Shown: piece after piece, positions 24,976-33,531 of the stretch | How the letters are laid out: every line of letters starts with the position of its first letter | Position numbering within the stretch: the stretch's first letter is position 1 | From: Hyphomonas jannaschiana VP2 | GTDB lineage: Bacteria; Pseudomonadota; Alphaproteobacteria; Caulobacterales; Hyphomonadaceae | Direction of reading: 5' to 3' | DNA: 64,000 nt | NCBI RefSeq assembly: GCF_000685215.1 | Contig: NZ_ARYJ01000002.1 | Coordinates: forward strand, 310,001-374,000 | Made by a program: the position numbers and the translations under genes | Notes under the pieces: generated by a model | What the model saw: the letters and a program-made list of their open reading frames with translations, nothing else | Database searches by the model: none | Told to the model about the DNA's origin: nothing

Positions 24976-26064
24976 ATGGCCGACGCGCCGAAAGCTAGCG
25001 ATCTGTTCACCGGCACCAAAGAGGTGGCGGAGACGCACAAATTCGACGAGGCCGCTCTGGCCGCCTGGATGGAAGAAAATGTCGAGGGCTATGAAGGCCC
25101 GCTGGAAGTCCGCCAGTTCAAGGGCGGTCAGTCCAATCCGACCTACCAGCTCGTCACCCCGAACAAGAAATACGTCATGCGCCGCAAGCCGCCGGGCAAG
25201 CTGCTGCCCAGCGCCCATGCCGTGGATCGCGAGTTCCGCGTGATCTCCGCGCTCTATCCGCTCGGCTATCCGGTCGCGCGGCCCTATGGCCTCTGCACCG
25301 ACGATTCGGTCATCGGCACGATGTTCTATGTCATGGACATGGTGGAAGGCCGGATCCTGTGGGACGGTACCCTGCCGGACTATGAGCCGGCTGAGCGCCG
25401 CGCCATCTATGAGGCCAAGGTGAAGACGTTTGCCGACTTGCACAATGTCGACTGGCGCGCCGCCGGCCTCGAAGGCTTCGGCAAGGAAGGCGACTATGTC
25501 GCCCGCCAGATCCACCGCTGGACGAAGCAGTACAAGGCCTCCGAAACCCAGCACATTCCGGAGATGGAACAGCTGATCGAGTGGCTGCCCAAGAACATCC
25601 CGCCGGGGGACAAGACCACGATCGTCCATGGCGACTACCGTCTCGACAATATGGTGCTGCACCCGACCGAGCCGAAAGTGATTGCCGTGCTCGACTGGGA
25701 GCTTTGCACGCTGGGCGATCCGCTGGCGGACTTTTCCTACCACCTGATGAACTGGGTGATGCCGCCGGGCGACAGCTCGCGCGGGTCCATTATGGCCATT
25801 GACGACCTCAAGGCCTGGGGCATCCCGACCATGGAGGAATATGTCGACCTCTACTGCAAGCATACGGGCCGCGATGGCCTGCCGGAGCTCGACTATTACT
25901 TCGCCTATAACGGCTTCCGTCTCGCGGGCATCCTGCAGGGCATCATCGGCCGGGTGCGTGACGGCACCGCCAACAGCGCCAATGCCGAAAGCAACGCCGC
26001 GCGCGTTGTGCCGCTGGCGCAGTTTGCCGCCGACTATGCCCGCCGCGCCGGGATGCCGGGGTGA
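24976..26064 (+). CDS. Phosphotransferase-family protein (ACAD10/11 kinase-like)
   Basis: A 362-aa kinase-like protein of the aminoglycoside phosphotransferase/choline kinase fold. The start at ATG 24976 is supported by an AGGA ribosome site and by the typical MADAPKASDLF start; the upstream ATG at 24937 is less likely. Visible motifs are the glycine-rich FKGGQSNPTYQL near residue 50, the catalytic HGDYRLDN near 218 and the metal-binding VLDWELCTLGDP near 239. This branch matches the N-terminal domain of the ACAD10/11 proteins, which phosphorylate hydroxyacyl-CoA species. Neighbouring acyl-CoA-type genes fit that role, but the substrate is inferred. Confidence 0.85.
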   Translation: MADAPKASDLFTGTKEVAETHKFDEAALAAWMEENVEGYEGPLEVRQFKGGQSNPTYQLVTPNKKYVMRRKPPGKLLPSAHAVDREFRVISALYPLGYPVARPYGLCTDDSVIGTMFYVMDMVEGRILWDGTLPDYEPAERRAIYEAKVKTFADLHNVDWRAAGLEGFGKEGDYVARQIHRWTKQYKASETQHIPEMEQLIEWLPKNIPPGDKTTIVHGDYRLDNMVLHPTEPKVIAVLDWELCTLGDPLADFSYHLMNWVMPPGDSSRGSIMAIDDLKAWGIPTMEEYVDLYCKHTGRDGLPELDYYFAYNGFRLAGILQGIIGRVRDGTANSANAESNAARVVPLAQFAADYARRAGMPG

Positions 26065-27299
26065 CGCCTGACCCATCCGGTGACGGGGACACCTCGCCTC
26101 AGCACACGCAACGCCTTGGGCGGCGGGACCTGATCCTGCTGACCCTGGCGGGTGCCGTGGTGACGGCCAACGCCTATTACATCCATCCGATCATTGCGCT
26201 TGTAGCGAAGGATTTCGGCGTATCGCCGTCCGAGATCGGGCTGGTACCGGCGCTGAACCAGATCGCGCTGGCGCTGGGCATCCTGCTGTTGCTGCCGCTC
26301 GGAGACCGTGTATCGAACCGCAAGCTGGCGACCATCTTCGCGACCGGCCAGCTGGCCGGCCTGATCGTCATGGCACTGGCGACCGACTTCCGTGTCTTCG
26401 TGGCGGGTTCCACCTTTCTCGGCTTCTCCACGATCACGCCCTATCTGTTGCCGGCCTATGCATCAAAACGCGTTGCCCCGGAGCGGCTGGGGCAGGTGAC
26501 AGCAACGCTGACCACCGGCGTGATCGGTGGCATCCTTCTGGCGCGGGTCGGGGCAGGCTGGGTCGGCGAGCATCTTGGCTGGCGGACGGTTTACTTCATT
26601 GCTGCGTCCGTCATGGCGGCGGTCACCTTCATGCTGCCGCGGATCATGGATGAGCGTGAAAAGTCCGACAAGGACACGCCGAAGCACAATTATGTCGGAC
26701 TCGTCCTGTCGGTCTTTCCGATTATCCGGAAGCATCCGGAAGTGTTGTTGTCCGGCACCATTCAGGGGCTCGGCTTCGGCATCTTCCTGTCGGTCTGGCT
26801 TGGGCTGGGTCTCTACCTGACCAGCCCGGCGATGGGCTATGGCGCCGACACGGTAGGCTATCTGGCGGCGATCTCGTTGCTGAACCTGATGACGACGCCG
26901 CCTATGGGCGCCTGGGCCGACCGGATCGGGCCGCGCAAGGCGCGGGTCTTCATCGCAGTGCTGCAGTTCTGCGCCGTCTGTTTGCTGGGCCTGTTCGGCC
27001 ACAGCCTGTGGCTGCTGCTGATCCCGATCATGATGATGAACGTCGTGGGCCCGCTGATCGACATCACCGGCCGGATGACCTTCCTCAGCCTGCCGCCCGG
27101 TGTGCGGACGCGTCTGATGACGGCCTATATCGTGCTGATGTTCGTCGGCGGTGGCATGGCCAGCTGGGGCGCGACCTACGCGTATGAACATGCCGGCTGG
27201 CATGGCACGACCACGCTGACGCTCTGCCTGTCCGGCCTGTTGCTGACTTTGTCTTTCTTGGGCTGGCGGTTTGGCCCGGAGCGTGGTGGAAAGGTGTGA
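26061..27299 (+). CDS. MFS transporter
   Basis: A 412-aa inner-membrane transporter with about 12 hydrophobic spans and the major facilitator motif A equivalent GDRVSNRKLA between spans 2 and 3, repeated as ADRIGPRKAR in the second half. Its GTG start overlaps the stop of the phosphotransferase by four bases (GTGA), so the two genes are coupled. The substrate cannot be told; drug efflux or carboxylate uptake are both possible. Confidence 0.88.
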   Translation: MTPDPSGDGDTSPQHTQRLGRRDLILLTLAGAVVTANAYYIHPIIALVAKDFGVSPSEIGLVPALNQIALALGILLLLPLGDRVSNRKLATIFATGQLAGLIVMALATDFRVFVAGSTFLGFSTITPYLLPAYASKRVAPERLGQVTATLTTGVIGGILLARVGAGWVGEHLGWRTVYFIAASVMAAVTFMLPRIMDEREKSDKDTPKHNYVGLVLSVFPIIRKHPEVLLSGTIQGLGFGIFLSVWLGLGLYLTSPAMGYGADTVGYLAAISLLNLMTTPPMGAWADRIGPRKARVFIAVLQFCAVCLLGLFGHSLWLLLIPIMMMNVVGPLIDITGRMTFLSLPPGVRTRLMTAYIVLMFVGGGMASWGATYAYEHAGWHGTTTLTLCLSGLLLTLSFLGWRFGPERGGKV

Positions 27300-27312
27300 G
27301 GAGGAAGCGGGC

Positions 27313-28536
27313 ATGGTCCTTTTGAAACGCGTGAGCCTTGTGTTCGCCGCGCTGATCGTGGCGGCGGGGATCGGCTGGATCCTGATCGGGCCGGAATGGC
27401 GGTCGCTGCTGGCGCACCAGCCGTATGGCCGGGACGTCTTGTTCTGGAACCAGGCGCAGCGCGATGCGGGCTTCCGCATGATCGACCGCATCCCTTTCGT
27501 CATCGAGTCCCATACCATCGCCCATGGCGAAACGGTGCGTGACCTGCCCGAAGGCGAGCCGCTGGACCCCGGCATCGATCTGGATGCCTATCTCGCCTCG
27601 AACCGGACAGCAGGCCTTGTCATTCTGCAGGACGGCAAAGTCCGTCTGGAGCGCTATGAGATGGGCTTTCGCCCGGATGGGCGCTGGACCAGTTTCTCTG
27701 TTGCCAAATCCCTGACTTCCACACTGGTCGGCGCGGCCGTGAAGGATGGAGCTATCCGCAGCATAGACGATCCGGTGTCGGACTATATCGATGAGTTAAA
27801 GGGCTCTGCCTATGATGGCGTGACGGTCCGGCAAGTGCTGACCATGACGTCGGGTGTCGACTGGAACGAGGATTACAGCGATCCGCAATCCGATGTCGCC
27901 CGGTTTGACCTGCAGGAAGCGGAGCCGGGCAAGAGCGCGCTGGCGACCTATATGGCGGGCCTTGGGCGCGCGCACCCGGCCGGTGAGGTGTGGAACTACT
28001 CCACGGGCGAGACCAATCTGATCGGCGTGCTGGTGAGCCGTGCTACAGAGCGGGAACTCGCCGGCTACCTCTCTGAAAAGATCTGGGCGCCCTATGGCAT
28101 GGCGCAAGATGCAACCTGGCTGCTCGGCCATGACGGGCATGAGATCAGCGGCTGCTGCATCCAGGCTTCGGTGCGGGACTATGCGCGCTTCGGACAGTTC
28201 ATGCTGGAAGGCGGCAAGGCTGGCGGACAGGATGTGCTCCCTGAGGGCTGGATTGACGCTGCCACCGTGAAGCAGGCCGACATCGGCTCGCCCGGCGAAG
28301 GCTATGGCTATCAGTGGTGGACCTGGGATGACGGCTCCTATCAGGCGGATGGCATCTTCGGGCAGGGCATCTTCATCGATCCGAACCGCAAACTCGTCAT
28401 CGCTTCAAACGCCAGCTGGACCTCTGCGCTTGGCGATACGGGCGGCGAATGGGAAGCCCGCAAGGCATTTTACAAGGCAATTCAACACGCCATCGATCTG
28501 GAGGCGGCGACACCGCAGGGTGACGCCGCACCATGA
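27313..28536 (+). CDS. Serine hydrolase (beta-lactamase class C / esterase family)
   Basis: The ATG at 27313 follows GAGGAG and yields 407 aa starting MVLLKRVSLVFAALIVAAG, an N-terminal signal anchor. The catalytic SxxK is SVAK (Ser129, Lys132); the second motif is WNYSTGETN with Tyr near 228, and the third motif appears weak. Such enzymes hydrolyse esters, amides or D-amino-acid peptides in the periplasm or cell envelope. It starts 13 bp after the MFS transporter and is probably co-transcribed with it. Confidence 0.85.
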   Translation: MVLLKRVSLVFAALIVAAGIGWILIGPEWRSLLAHQPYGRDVLFWNQAQRDAGFRMIDRIPFVIESHTIAHGETVRDLPEGEPLDPGIDLDAYLASNRTAGLVILQDGKVRLERYEMGFRPDGRWTSFSVAKSLTSTLVGAAVKDGAIRSIDDPVSDYIDELKGSAYDGVTVRQVLTMTSGVDWNEDYSDPQSDVARFDLQEAEPGKSALATYMAGLGRAHPAGEVWNYSTGETNLIGVLVSRATERELAGYLSEKIWAPYGMAQDATWLLGHDGHEISGCCIQASVRDYARFGQFMLEGGKAGGQDVLPEGWIDAATVKQADIGSPGEGYGYQWWTWDDGSYQADGIFGQGIFIDPNRKLVIASNASWTSALGDTGGEWEARKAFYKAIQHAIDLEAATPQGDAAP

Positions 28537-28567
28537 TGGTGGCAGACTTCAGGAAAAGGGAAGCGCC

Positions 28568-29479
28568 ATGACCGAGACGATCAAGGGACCGCTGCGCGCG
28601 CCGGTGCAGATGCTGCAGGAACAGTCCTATGACGGGCACAAAAGCCTGCATGACGACAGCGAGGCCGAGCGTCTCGGCATCAAGGCCGGGCCGATTGAAG
28701 GGCCGACGCATTTCTCGCAGTTCGTGCCCTATCTGGCCGACATTTGGGGCAATGACTGGTTTGAGCGCGGCTGCTTCTCCAGCCACTTCCTGAACATGGT
28801 GTTCGAGGGCGAGAAAGTCCGCGTCGAGGTCGACCGCCCGGCGCCCGGCGAGACCCGCACAATGTGCCGCGCCTTCAAGGAAGACGGCACGCCGGTGCTT
28901 GAGGCAAGCGCCTCCACTGGGCCGGATCATGGCGAGACACTGCTCGAAGGCCGGATGGCAAAGCTGCGCCCGGCAGGTGACCTCGTCATCCTGGAAGACA
29001 TGAAAGTTGGCATGACCGGCGTCGCGGACGAAACCGTGACCATGGGCATGGACCAGCATATGGGCAGCCTCTATCCCTTCTCGCTGGCCGACAAGCTGAA
29101 AGTCATCACCGAGCCGATGGATGTTTACAGCGACGCTGCCGCGGGGCCTTGGGACAAGCCGATCGTTCCGCTGGAAATGGTCAGTGTACTGGGAAATTAT
29201 TCCAGCCGCACGGCGAAGTTTCCGGTCAAGCAGCCAGCTATTGGCCTGTTCGCAGACCTTGAAGTGCGCATGGTCAACGGCCCGCTCCTTGTGGGCGAGA
29301 CCTACATCCTGCGCCGCGAAGTCGTTGCCCTGTCACAAAGCCGCCGGGTCGAGAATTACTGGATCCGCACGAAATTCTTCGACAAGTCCGGCGATAAGCA
29401 GATTGCCGAAATGCTGCTCAATCACGGTGTGATGAAAGCGAGTTATCCGAACTATCCCGCAGACAAGCTGCCCGCCTGA
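28568..29479 (+). CDS. Hotdog-fold-like protein (MaoC-like), 303 aa
   Basis: The frame opens earlier, but the ATG at 28568 behind an AAGGGAAG ribosome site is the credible start. Two halves look like hotdog domains: the first with GPIEGPTHFSQF and a strand run EKVRVEVDRPAPGETR, the second with LYPFSLADKL and MVNGPLLVGETYILRR. MaoC-type hotdog proteins hydrate or dehydrate enoyl-CoA substrates. The catalytic Asp/His pair cannot be assigned with certainty, so the enzymatic role is tentative. It lies in a run of acyl-CoA genes. Confidence 0.6.
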   Translation: MTETIKGPLRAPVQMLQEQSYDGHKSLHDDSEAERLGIKAGPIEGPTHFSQFVPYLADIWGNDWFERGCFSSHFLNMVFEGEKVRVEVDRPAPGETRTMCRAFKEDGTPVLEASASTGPDHGETLLEGRMAKLRPAGDLVILEDMKVGMTGVADETVTMGMDQHMGSLYPFSLADKLKVITEPMDVYSDAAAGPWDKPIVPLEMVSVLGNYSSRTAKFPVKQPAIGLFADLEVRMVNGPLLVGETYILRREVVALSQSRRVENYWIRTKFFDKSGDKQIAEMLLNHGVMKASYPNYPADKLPA

Positions 29480-29489
29480 GGAGACAGAC

Positions 29490-29984
29490 ATGGCACTTTC
29501 ACCCGAATTGCAGGCCGTGGCCAACAATGTCGACCGCGATGGCTGGACCAAGGTCTATGTCCAGAAGGACCCGGCGAACCCGAACTCGCGCCTCCTGTTC
29601 ACGGTGACTGTGGGCATGCAGGAAAAGTTCGGCCTGCCGGAACTGGTCATCTTCGGCCTGAACCCCGAAACGGCTGACGGCATGGTGCACAATGTCGCCG
29701 CCAAGCTGGTAAACGAGAAGAAGTGGACGGGTGAGCCGCTCAGTATGGGTGGTGTGCTGAACGAAGCCGATGTCGAGCTGCGTCCGGTCCATCCGGAACA
29801 TCTCGGCGAAGTAGGCGCGATCAACATCATGATCCGCCGAGAAACGGGGCGCCCACCGCTGAGGGGCATGATCCAGGTGTTCTGGCCGGGCGATGATGGC
29901 CGCTTCCCGTGGGATCCGGAGAGTACGGACGAATTCCGCGACCAGCCGAGGCTGGATATTTCATGGAAGAAGGCGGGACCGTGA
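29490..29984 (+). CDS. DUF4262-like protein
   Basis: A 164-aa cytoplasmic protein. The layout matches DUF4262: a GW-x-x-V start (RDGWTKVYVQ), a strand LLFTVTVGMQEKFGLPELVIFGL in place of the family's YTIGL..hPElvv segment, and a conserved C-terminal VFWPGDDGRFPWDPE, which is typical of the family's end. The function is unknown. Its stop overlaps the GTG start of the enoyl-CoA hydratase gene by four bases. Confidence 0.7.
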   Translation: MALSPELQAVANNVDRDGWTKVYVQKDPANPNSRLLFTVTVGMQEKFGLPELVIFGLNPETADGMVHNVAAKLVNEKKWTGEPLSMGGVLNEADVELRPVHPEHLGEVGAINIMIRRETGRPPLRGMIQVFWPGDDGRFPWDPESTDEFRDQPRLDISWKKAGP

Positions 29985-30895
29985 GCAGATTTGAGACGCT
30001 TCTCTATTCGACGCAGGACGGGCATGCGCGCATTACGCTGAACCGGCCGGACAAGCTGAACGCGCTCTCCTATGTCATGCAGGCGGAACTCTCCGCCGCC
30101 CTCTGGGAAGCGGACAATGACCGGGATGTGCATTGCGTGATCCTTGAAGGCGCCGGCCGGGCCTTCTGCGCGGGATATGACCTTTCCGGCGCGGATGGCG
30201 ATGTGCCTGTCTCTCCAGTAGAGGACAAGGACGCCAGATCCTATCGCGGTCATCGCAGCATTGATGATGACGCCTGGCAGCTGGAGCGCCAGCAGCGATG
30301 GCGGATGGCACTGTTCGACATGCACAAGCCGGTGATCGCCAAAGTGCACGGCTATTGCCTGGCGGGCGGGTGCGACCTTGCCCTCCTGGCTGACATGGTG
30401 ATCGCTGCAGATGATGCGACCTTTGGCTTCCCGCCCGCGCGGGACCTTGGCGCGTTGCCGAACAATTTCTGGGTCTACAATTGCGGGCCGCAATGGGCGA
30501 AGCGCCTGCTGCTGACCGGCGATACCGTGACCGGCACAGAGGCGCAGGCCATTGGCCTGATCCTGAAAGCCGTGCCGGGCGAGCATCTGGAAGACGAAGT
30601 CGTCGGTCTGGCTGGACGGATGGCGAAGATCGATCCGGACCTCCTGTCTGCCAACAAGCGGATCGTGAACCTCGCCATGGAACTGATGGGCGCGCGAACG
30701 CTGCAGCGTCTCGCAGTCGAAAACGACGTACGCGGACACAATACGCGTGCAGCGGACGGCTTCCGGGCGAGCGTTGCCGAGAAGGGGCTGAAAGCCACAC
30801 TGAGGGCGCGCGATGCGGCGTTCGGCGATGGACGCGCCCGCGTCTTCGGCCCGGAAACACGCGACGAAAACGGCCGTCTGACGGATGATCCGTGA
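29981..30895 (+). CDS. Enoyl-CoA hydratase/isomerase family protein
   Basis: A 304-aa crotonase. The GTG at 29981 is used because it overlaps the DUF4262 stop as GTGA and the product then begins VSRFETLLYSTQDG, ahead of the first strand; the upstream ATGs would put a long tail on the fold. The oxyanion-hole motifs are GAGRAFCAGYDLSG near residue 62 and GYCLAGGCDLALLAD near 120. The catalytic glutamates of classical hydratases are not obvious, so isomerase, hydratase or hydrolase activity is open. It is longer than usual, with an extra insert after residue 75. Confidence 0.85.
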   Translation: MSRFETLLYSTQDGHARITLNRPDKLNALSYVMQAELSAALWEADNDRDVHCVILEGAGRAFCAGYDLSGADGDVPVSPVEDKDARSYRGHRSIDDDAWQLERQQRWRMALFDMHKPVIAKVHGYCLAGGCDLALLADMVIAADDATFGFPPARDLGALPNNFWVYNCGPQWAKRLLLTGDTVTGTEAQAIGLILKAVPGEHLEDEVVGLAGRMAKIDPDLLSANKRIVNLAMELMGARTLQRLAVENDVRGHNTRAADGFRASVAEKGLKATLRARDAAFGDGRARVFGPETRDENGRLTDDP

Positions 30896-30955
30896 CACCA
30901 ATTGCGGTGATCTGGAGAGGCGGCTAGGGTGCCGGCAACTTAGAGGGAGACTCTC

Positions 30956-32236
30956 ATGAAAAGGTTTGGTCTGGCCGCGTTGGCGGCTGTGGCGTTCGCA
31001 GGCATTGCAACTGCGCAGGACGCGGTGATCCATGCAGGTTACCTGCTGGCAACGCCCGGAGACGGCTATCTGCGCAAGCAGACGATCATCGTGGAAGACG
31101 GCCGGATCGTTTCGGTCGAGGCCGGTTACAAGCCGGGGCCGAAAGGCGTGCCGGTGATCAATCTGCGCGACGCCTATGTCCTGCCGGGTCTGATCGACAG
31201 CCATGTCCACATCACCAGCGAATCCGGCCCCGGCGAGCGGATCCGGGCCTTTGAGGAAACCACGGTCGACCAGGCGTTTGATGGCGCCGGCTATGCCCAC
31301 AAGACGCTGTTGGCCGGGTTCACGACGGTGCAGGATGTCGGCGGCTCGAACGATTCCGTGTTCGGGCTGCGCGACGCCATCGCCAAAGGCCTTGTGCCCG
31401 GGCCACGCATGCGGGCGGCCGGTCAGGCCGTGTCGGTCACGGGTGGTCATGGTGACATCAACGGCTATGCGCCGGACGTCATGGCGCTGTTCACCGGTAC
31501 GAACATCTGCAATGGCGCCGATGACTGCCGCCGGGCTGTCCGTCAGCAGGTGAAGGAAGGTGCGGACGTCATCAAGATCACCGCAACGGGCGGTGTGATG
31601 TCCAACACCAAGGCCGGTCTGGAACAGCAATTCACGGATGACGAGCTGGAAGCGATCGTCGAAACGGCGCACTCCATGGGCCGGCAGGTGACGGCGCACG
31701 CGCATGGCAAGGGCGGGATTGAATCGGCCCTGCGCGCGGGGATCGATTCCATTGAGCATGGCACCTATCTGGACGATGAAACCATCGCGCTGTTCAAAGA
31801 GCACAACGCAACGCTGGTGCCGACCGTTCTGGCGGGCGCAACGGTGAGCGGCTGGGTGGACGAGGCCTGGTTCCCGGAAGCAAGCCGCCAGAAAGCCGCT
31901 ATTGTCGGCCCTCTGATGCAGGACATGCTGCGCCGGGCCCATGAAGGCGGCGTGAACGTTGCCTTCGGCACCGATACCGGTGTCTCGAAACATGGCGACA
32001 ATGCGCAGGAGTTCGCCCTGATGGTGGGCGCTGGCTTCACGCCGGAAGAGGCCATTCGCGCGGCGACGGTCATTGCGTCCGAACATGTCGAGATGGATGC
32101 CGACATCGGCACGATCGAGCCGGGTAAATATGCAGACATCATTGCTGTCACGGCCGATCCGCTAAAGGACATCACGGAACTCGAAGACGTGGATTTCGTG
32201 ATGAAAGGCGGCGTCGTCTACAAGAAGGAAGACTGA
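30956..32236 (+). CDS. Amidohydrolase-family protein (Xaa-Arg/Xaa-Pro dipeptidase-like)
   Basis: A 426-aa exported enzyme with a signal peptide ending in ATAQ (residues 17-21). Metal ligands are DSHVH (His83, His85), a lysine in DVIKITATGG near 205, histidines in TAHAHGKG near 249 and SIEHGTY near 267, and the aspartate of FGTDTG near 338. This is the pattern of the dipeptidase-like branch of the amidohydrolases. An AGGGAGA ribosome site precedes the ATG. A second, more distant relative is encoded at 11691. Confidence 0.9.
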   Translation: MKRFGLAALAAVAFAGIATAQDAVIHAGYLLATPGDGYLRKQTIIVEDGRIVSVEAGYKPGPKGVPVINLRDAYVLPGLIDSHVHITSESGPGERIRAFEETTVDQAFDGAGYAHKTLLAGFTTVQDVGGSNDSVFGLRDAIAKGLVPGPRMRAAGQAVSVTGGHGDINGYAPDVMALFTGTNICNGADDCRRAVRQQVKEGADVIKITATGGVMSNTKAGLEQQFTDDELEAIVETAHSMGRQVTAHAHGKGGIESALRAGIDSIEHGTYLDDETIALFKEHNATLVPTVLAGATVSGWVDEAWFPEASRQKAAIVGPLMQDMLRRAHEGGVNVAFGTDTGVSKHGDNAQEFALMVGAGFTPEEAIRAATVIASEHVEMDADIGTIEPGKYADIIAVTADPLKDITELEDVDFVMKGGVVYKKED

Positions 32237-32390
32237 CCGCACCTGCCGATGAGCCTTCGCCCGGCCCGCGAAGGGTTTTGACAAGGCGGAGCGAACGCCG
32301 GATGCTGTGCAGGGATCCGGGCCCAACCGGCCCGGATCATGCATGGGGCCTGTGAGAAACACGGATCCTGAAGGCATAAGGAAAGACAAG

Positions 32391-33263
32391 ATGGCTCTGG
32401 CGACACGAATGGTTACCGGTGCTGCGGCAGTCCTGGCGCTGGCCGCCTGTTCGGGGCAGGACAGTGCCCAAACGGCACAACCGACGGCCACTACGGCCGA
32501 GGCGGATTGTATCCCGATTGCGGACGGCACCTATCAGATCCGTGACGGCAAGATCCTTGTCATGCGCACAGATGCGTCGGCTGTTCCGGAACCGGCCCCA
32601 ATCCCCGATCTGCCGGCAGGCGCTGTCGGCTGGGCGGCAAAGCTCGAACAATCCTTTGCTACGGGCCAGTATCCCTGGCTTGGCCTCCAAGTACGCGATG
32701 GCATTGCCGCTGTGATCGGCACAGCCCCGGGCCTTGCTGCCCGCGATGTGAGCTTCATCACCGCAAAATCCATGATCGAGAACGATCCGGAAGGCGCGGA
32801 GAAGGCAGATCTCATCGTCAATGCGATGGGCGTCGAAGGCATCGAGGACCGCCTCGGCGCGGGCTTGACCCGCCTGATGATGAGCGATCTGACCGTCAGC
32901 GACTGCCAAGATGCCTTCAATCAGACCCTGCGGGTCGATGACATCGATTTCCCGGTGAACATGGCTGTGCTGAACGCGGCGGAACTGCCCGTGGCAGACA
33001 TGGTGACCGGTATCGCGCGGCTTTGCTCTGCCCACAATATCGAGATCGCCGAACATACGGACTCGCGCGGATCGGACAGCTATAACCTCCAACTTTCCCG
33101 CCAGCGCGCCAAAGCCATCCGTGACTACATGGTCGAGCGCGGCGTGGACGAAGCTGTGCTGACGGCCAAGGGCTATGGCGAATCCCAGCCGGTCGATAGC
33201 GGCAATTCCGCAGAGGCCCGTGACCGGAATGAACGGACCGAGATCATCGTCACCGCCCGCTGA
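32391..33263 (+). CDS. OmpA-family lipoprotein
   Basis: The ATG at 32391 gives 290 aa with a lipobox LAAC (Cys20), implying attachment to a membrane on the periplasmic side. The C-terminal 110 residues form an OmpA-like peptidoglycan-binding domain with the usual signature, EHTDSRGSDSYNLQLSRQRA near residue 220, and end DRNERTEIIVTAR. The middle region (VGWAAKLEQSFATGQYPWLGLQVRDG) resembles the BON-like part of related proteins. It probably links the outer membrane to the cell wall. It is not obviously operonic with the amidohydrolase 154 bp upstream. Confidence 0.85.
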   Translation: MALATRMVTGAAAVLALAACSGQDSAQTAQPTATTAEADCIPIADGTYQIRDGKILVMRTDASAVPEPAPIPDLPAGAVGWAAKLEQSFATGQYPWLGLQVRDGIAAVIGTAPGLAARDVSFITAKSMIENDPEGAEKADLIVNAMGVEGIEDRLGAGLTRLMMSDLTVSDCQDAFNQTLRVDDIDFPVNMAVLNAAELPVADMVTGIARLCSAHNIEIAEHTDSRGSDSYNLQLSRQRAKAIRDYMVERGVDEAVLTAKGYGESQPVDSGNSAEARDRNERTEIIVTAR

Positions 33264-33531
33264 TACAAAGGGCCGGAAACGGATTTTCTCATTCCCTTCA
33301 TTGACTGTTCATTCAAACAGGGCCATGTGCCCCCTGTCGCAGCGCCGGAACAGGCGCATGGGGCAGGCAGCGTGAAACGTGCAGCGGGTGAGCCCGCCGC
33401 GACCGGCCGGCCCCTTCAGGCATTCAATCAATGCCGTTGCCCCTGATCGCGCGGGGCTTCCACACAATCAAACCCTTCAGGGCGTACTGCGCGCAGGCAT
33501 GCCGCGCGTCCGCTCGAATGAAAGACTATTT

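Noticed and set aside
29555-32086. Long open frame of 843 codons on the minus strand
   Set aside because: It lies antisense to DUF4262, the crotonase and an amidohydrolase that have clear family motifs and coupled starts; the product is Arg/His/Gln-rich and low in normal hydrophobic pattern, typical of a high-GC shadow frame.
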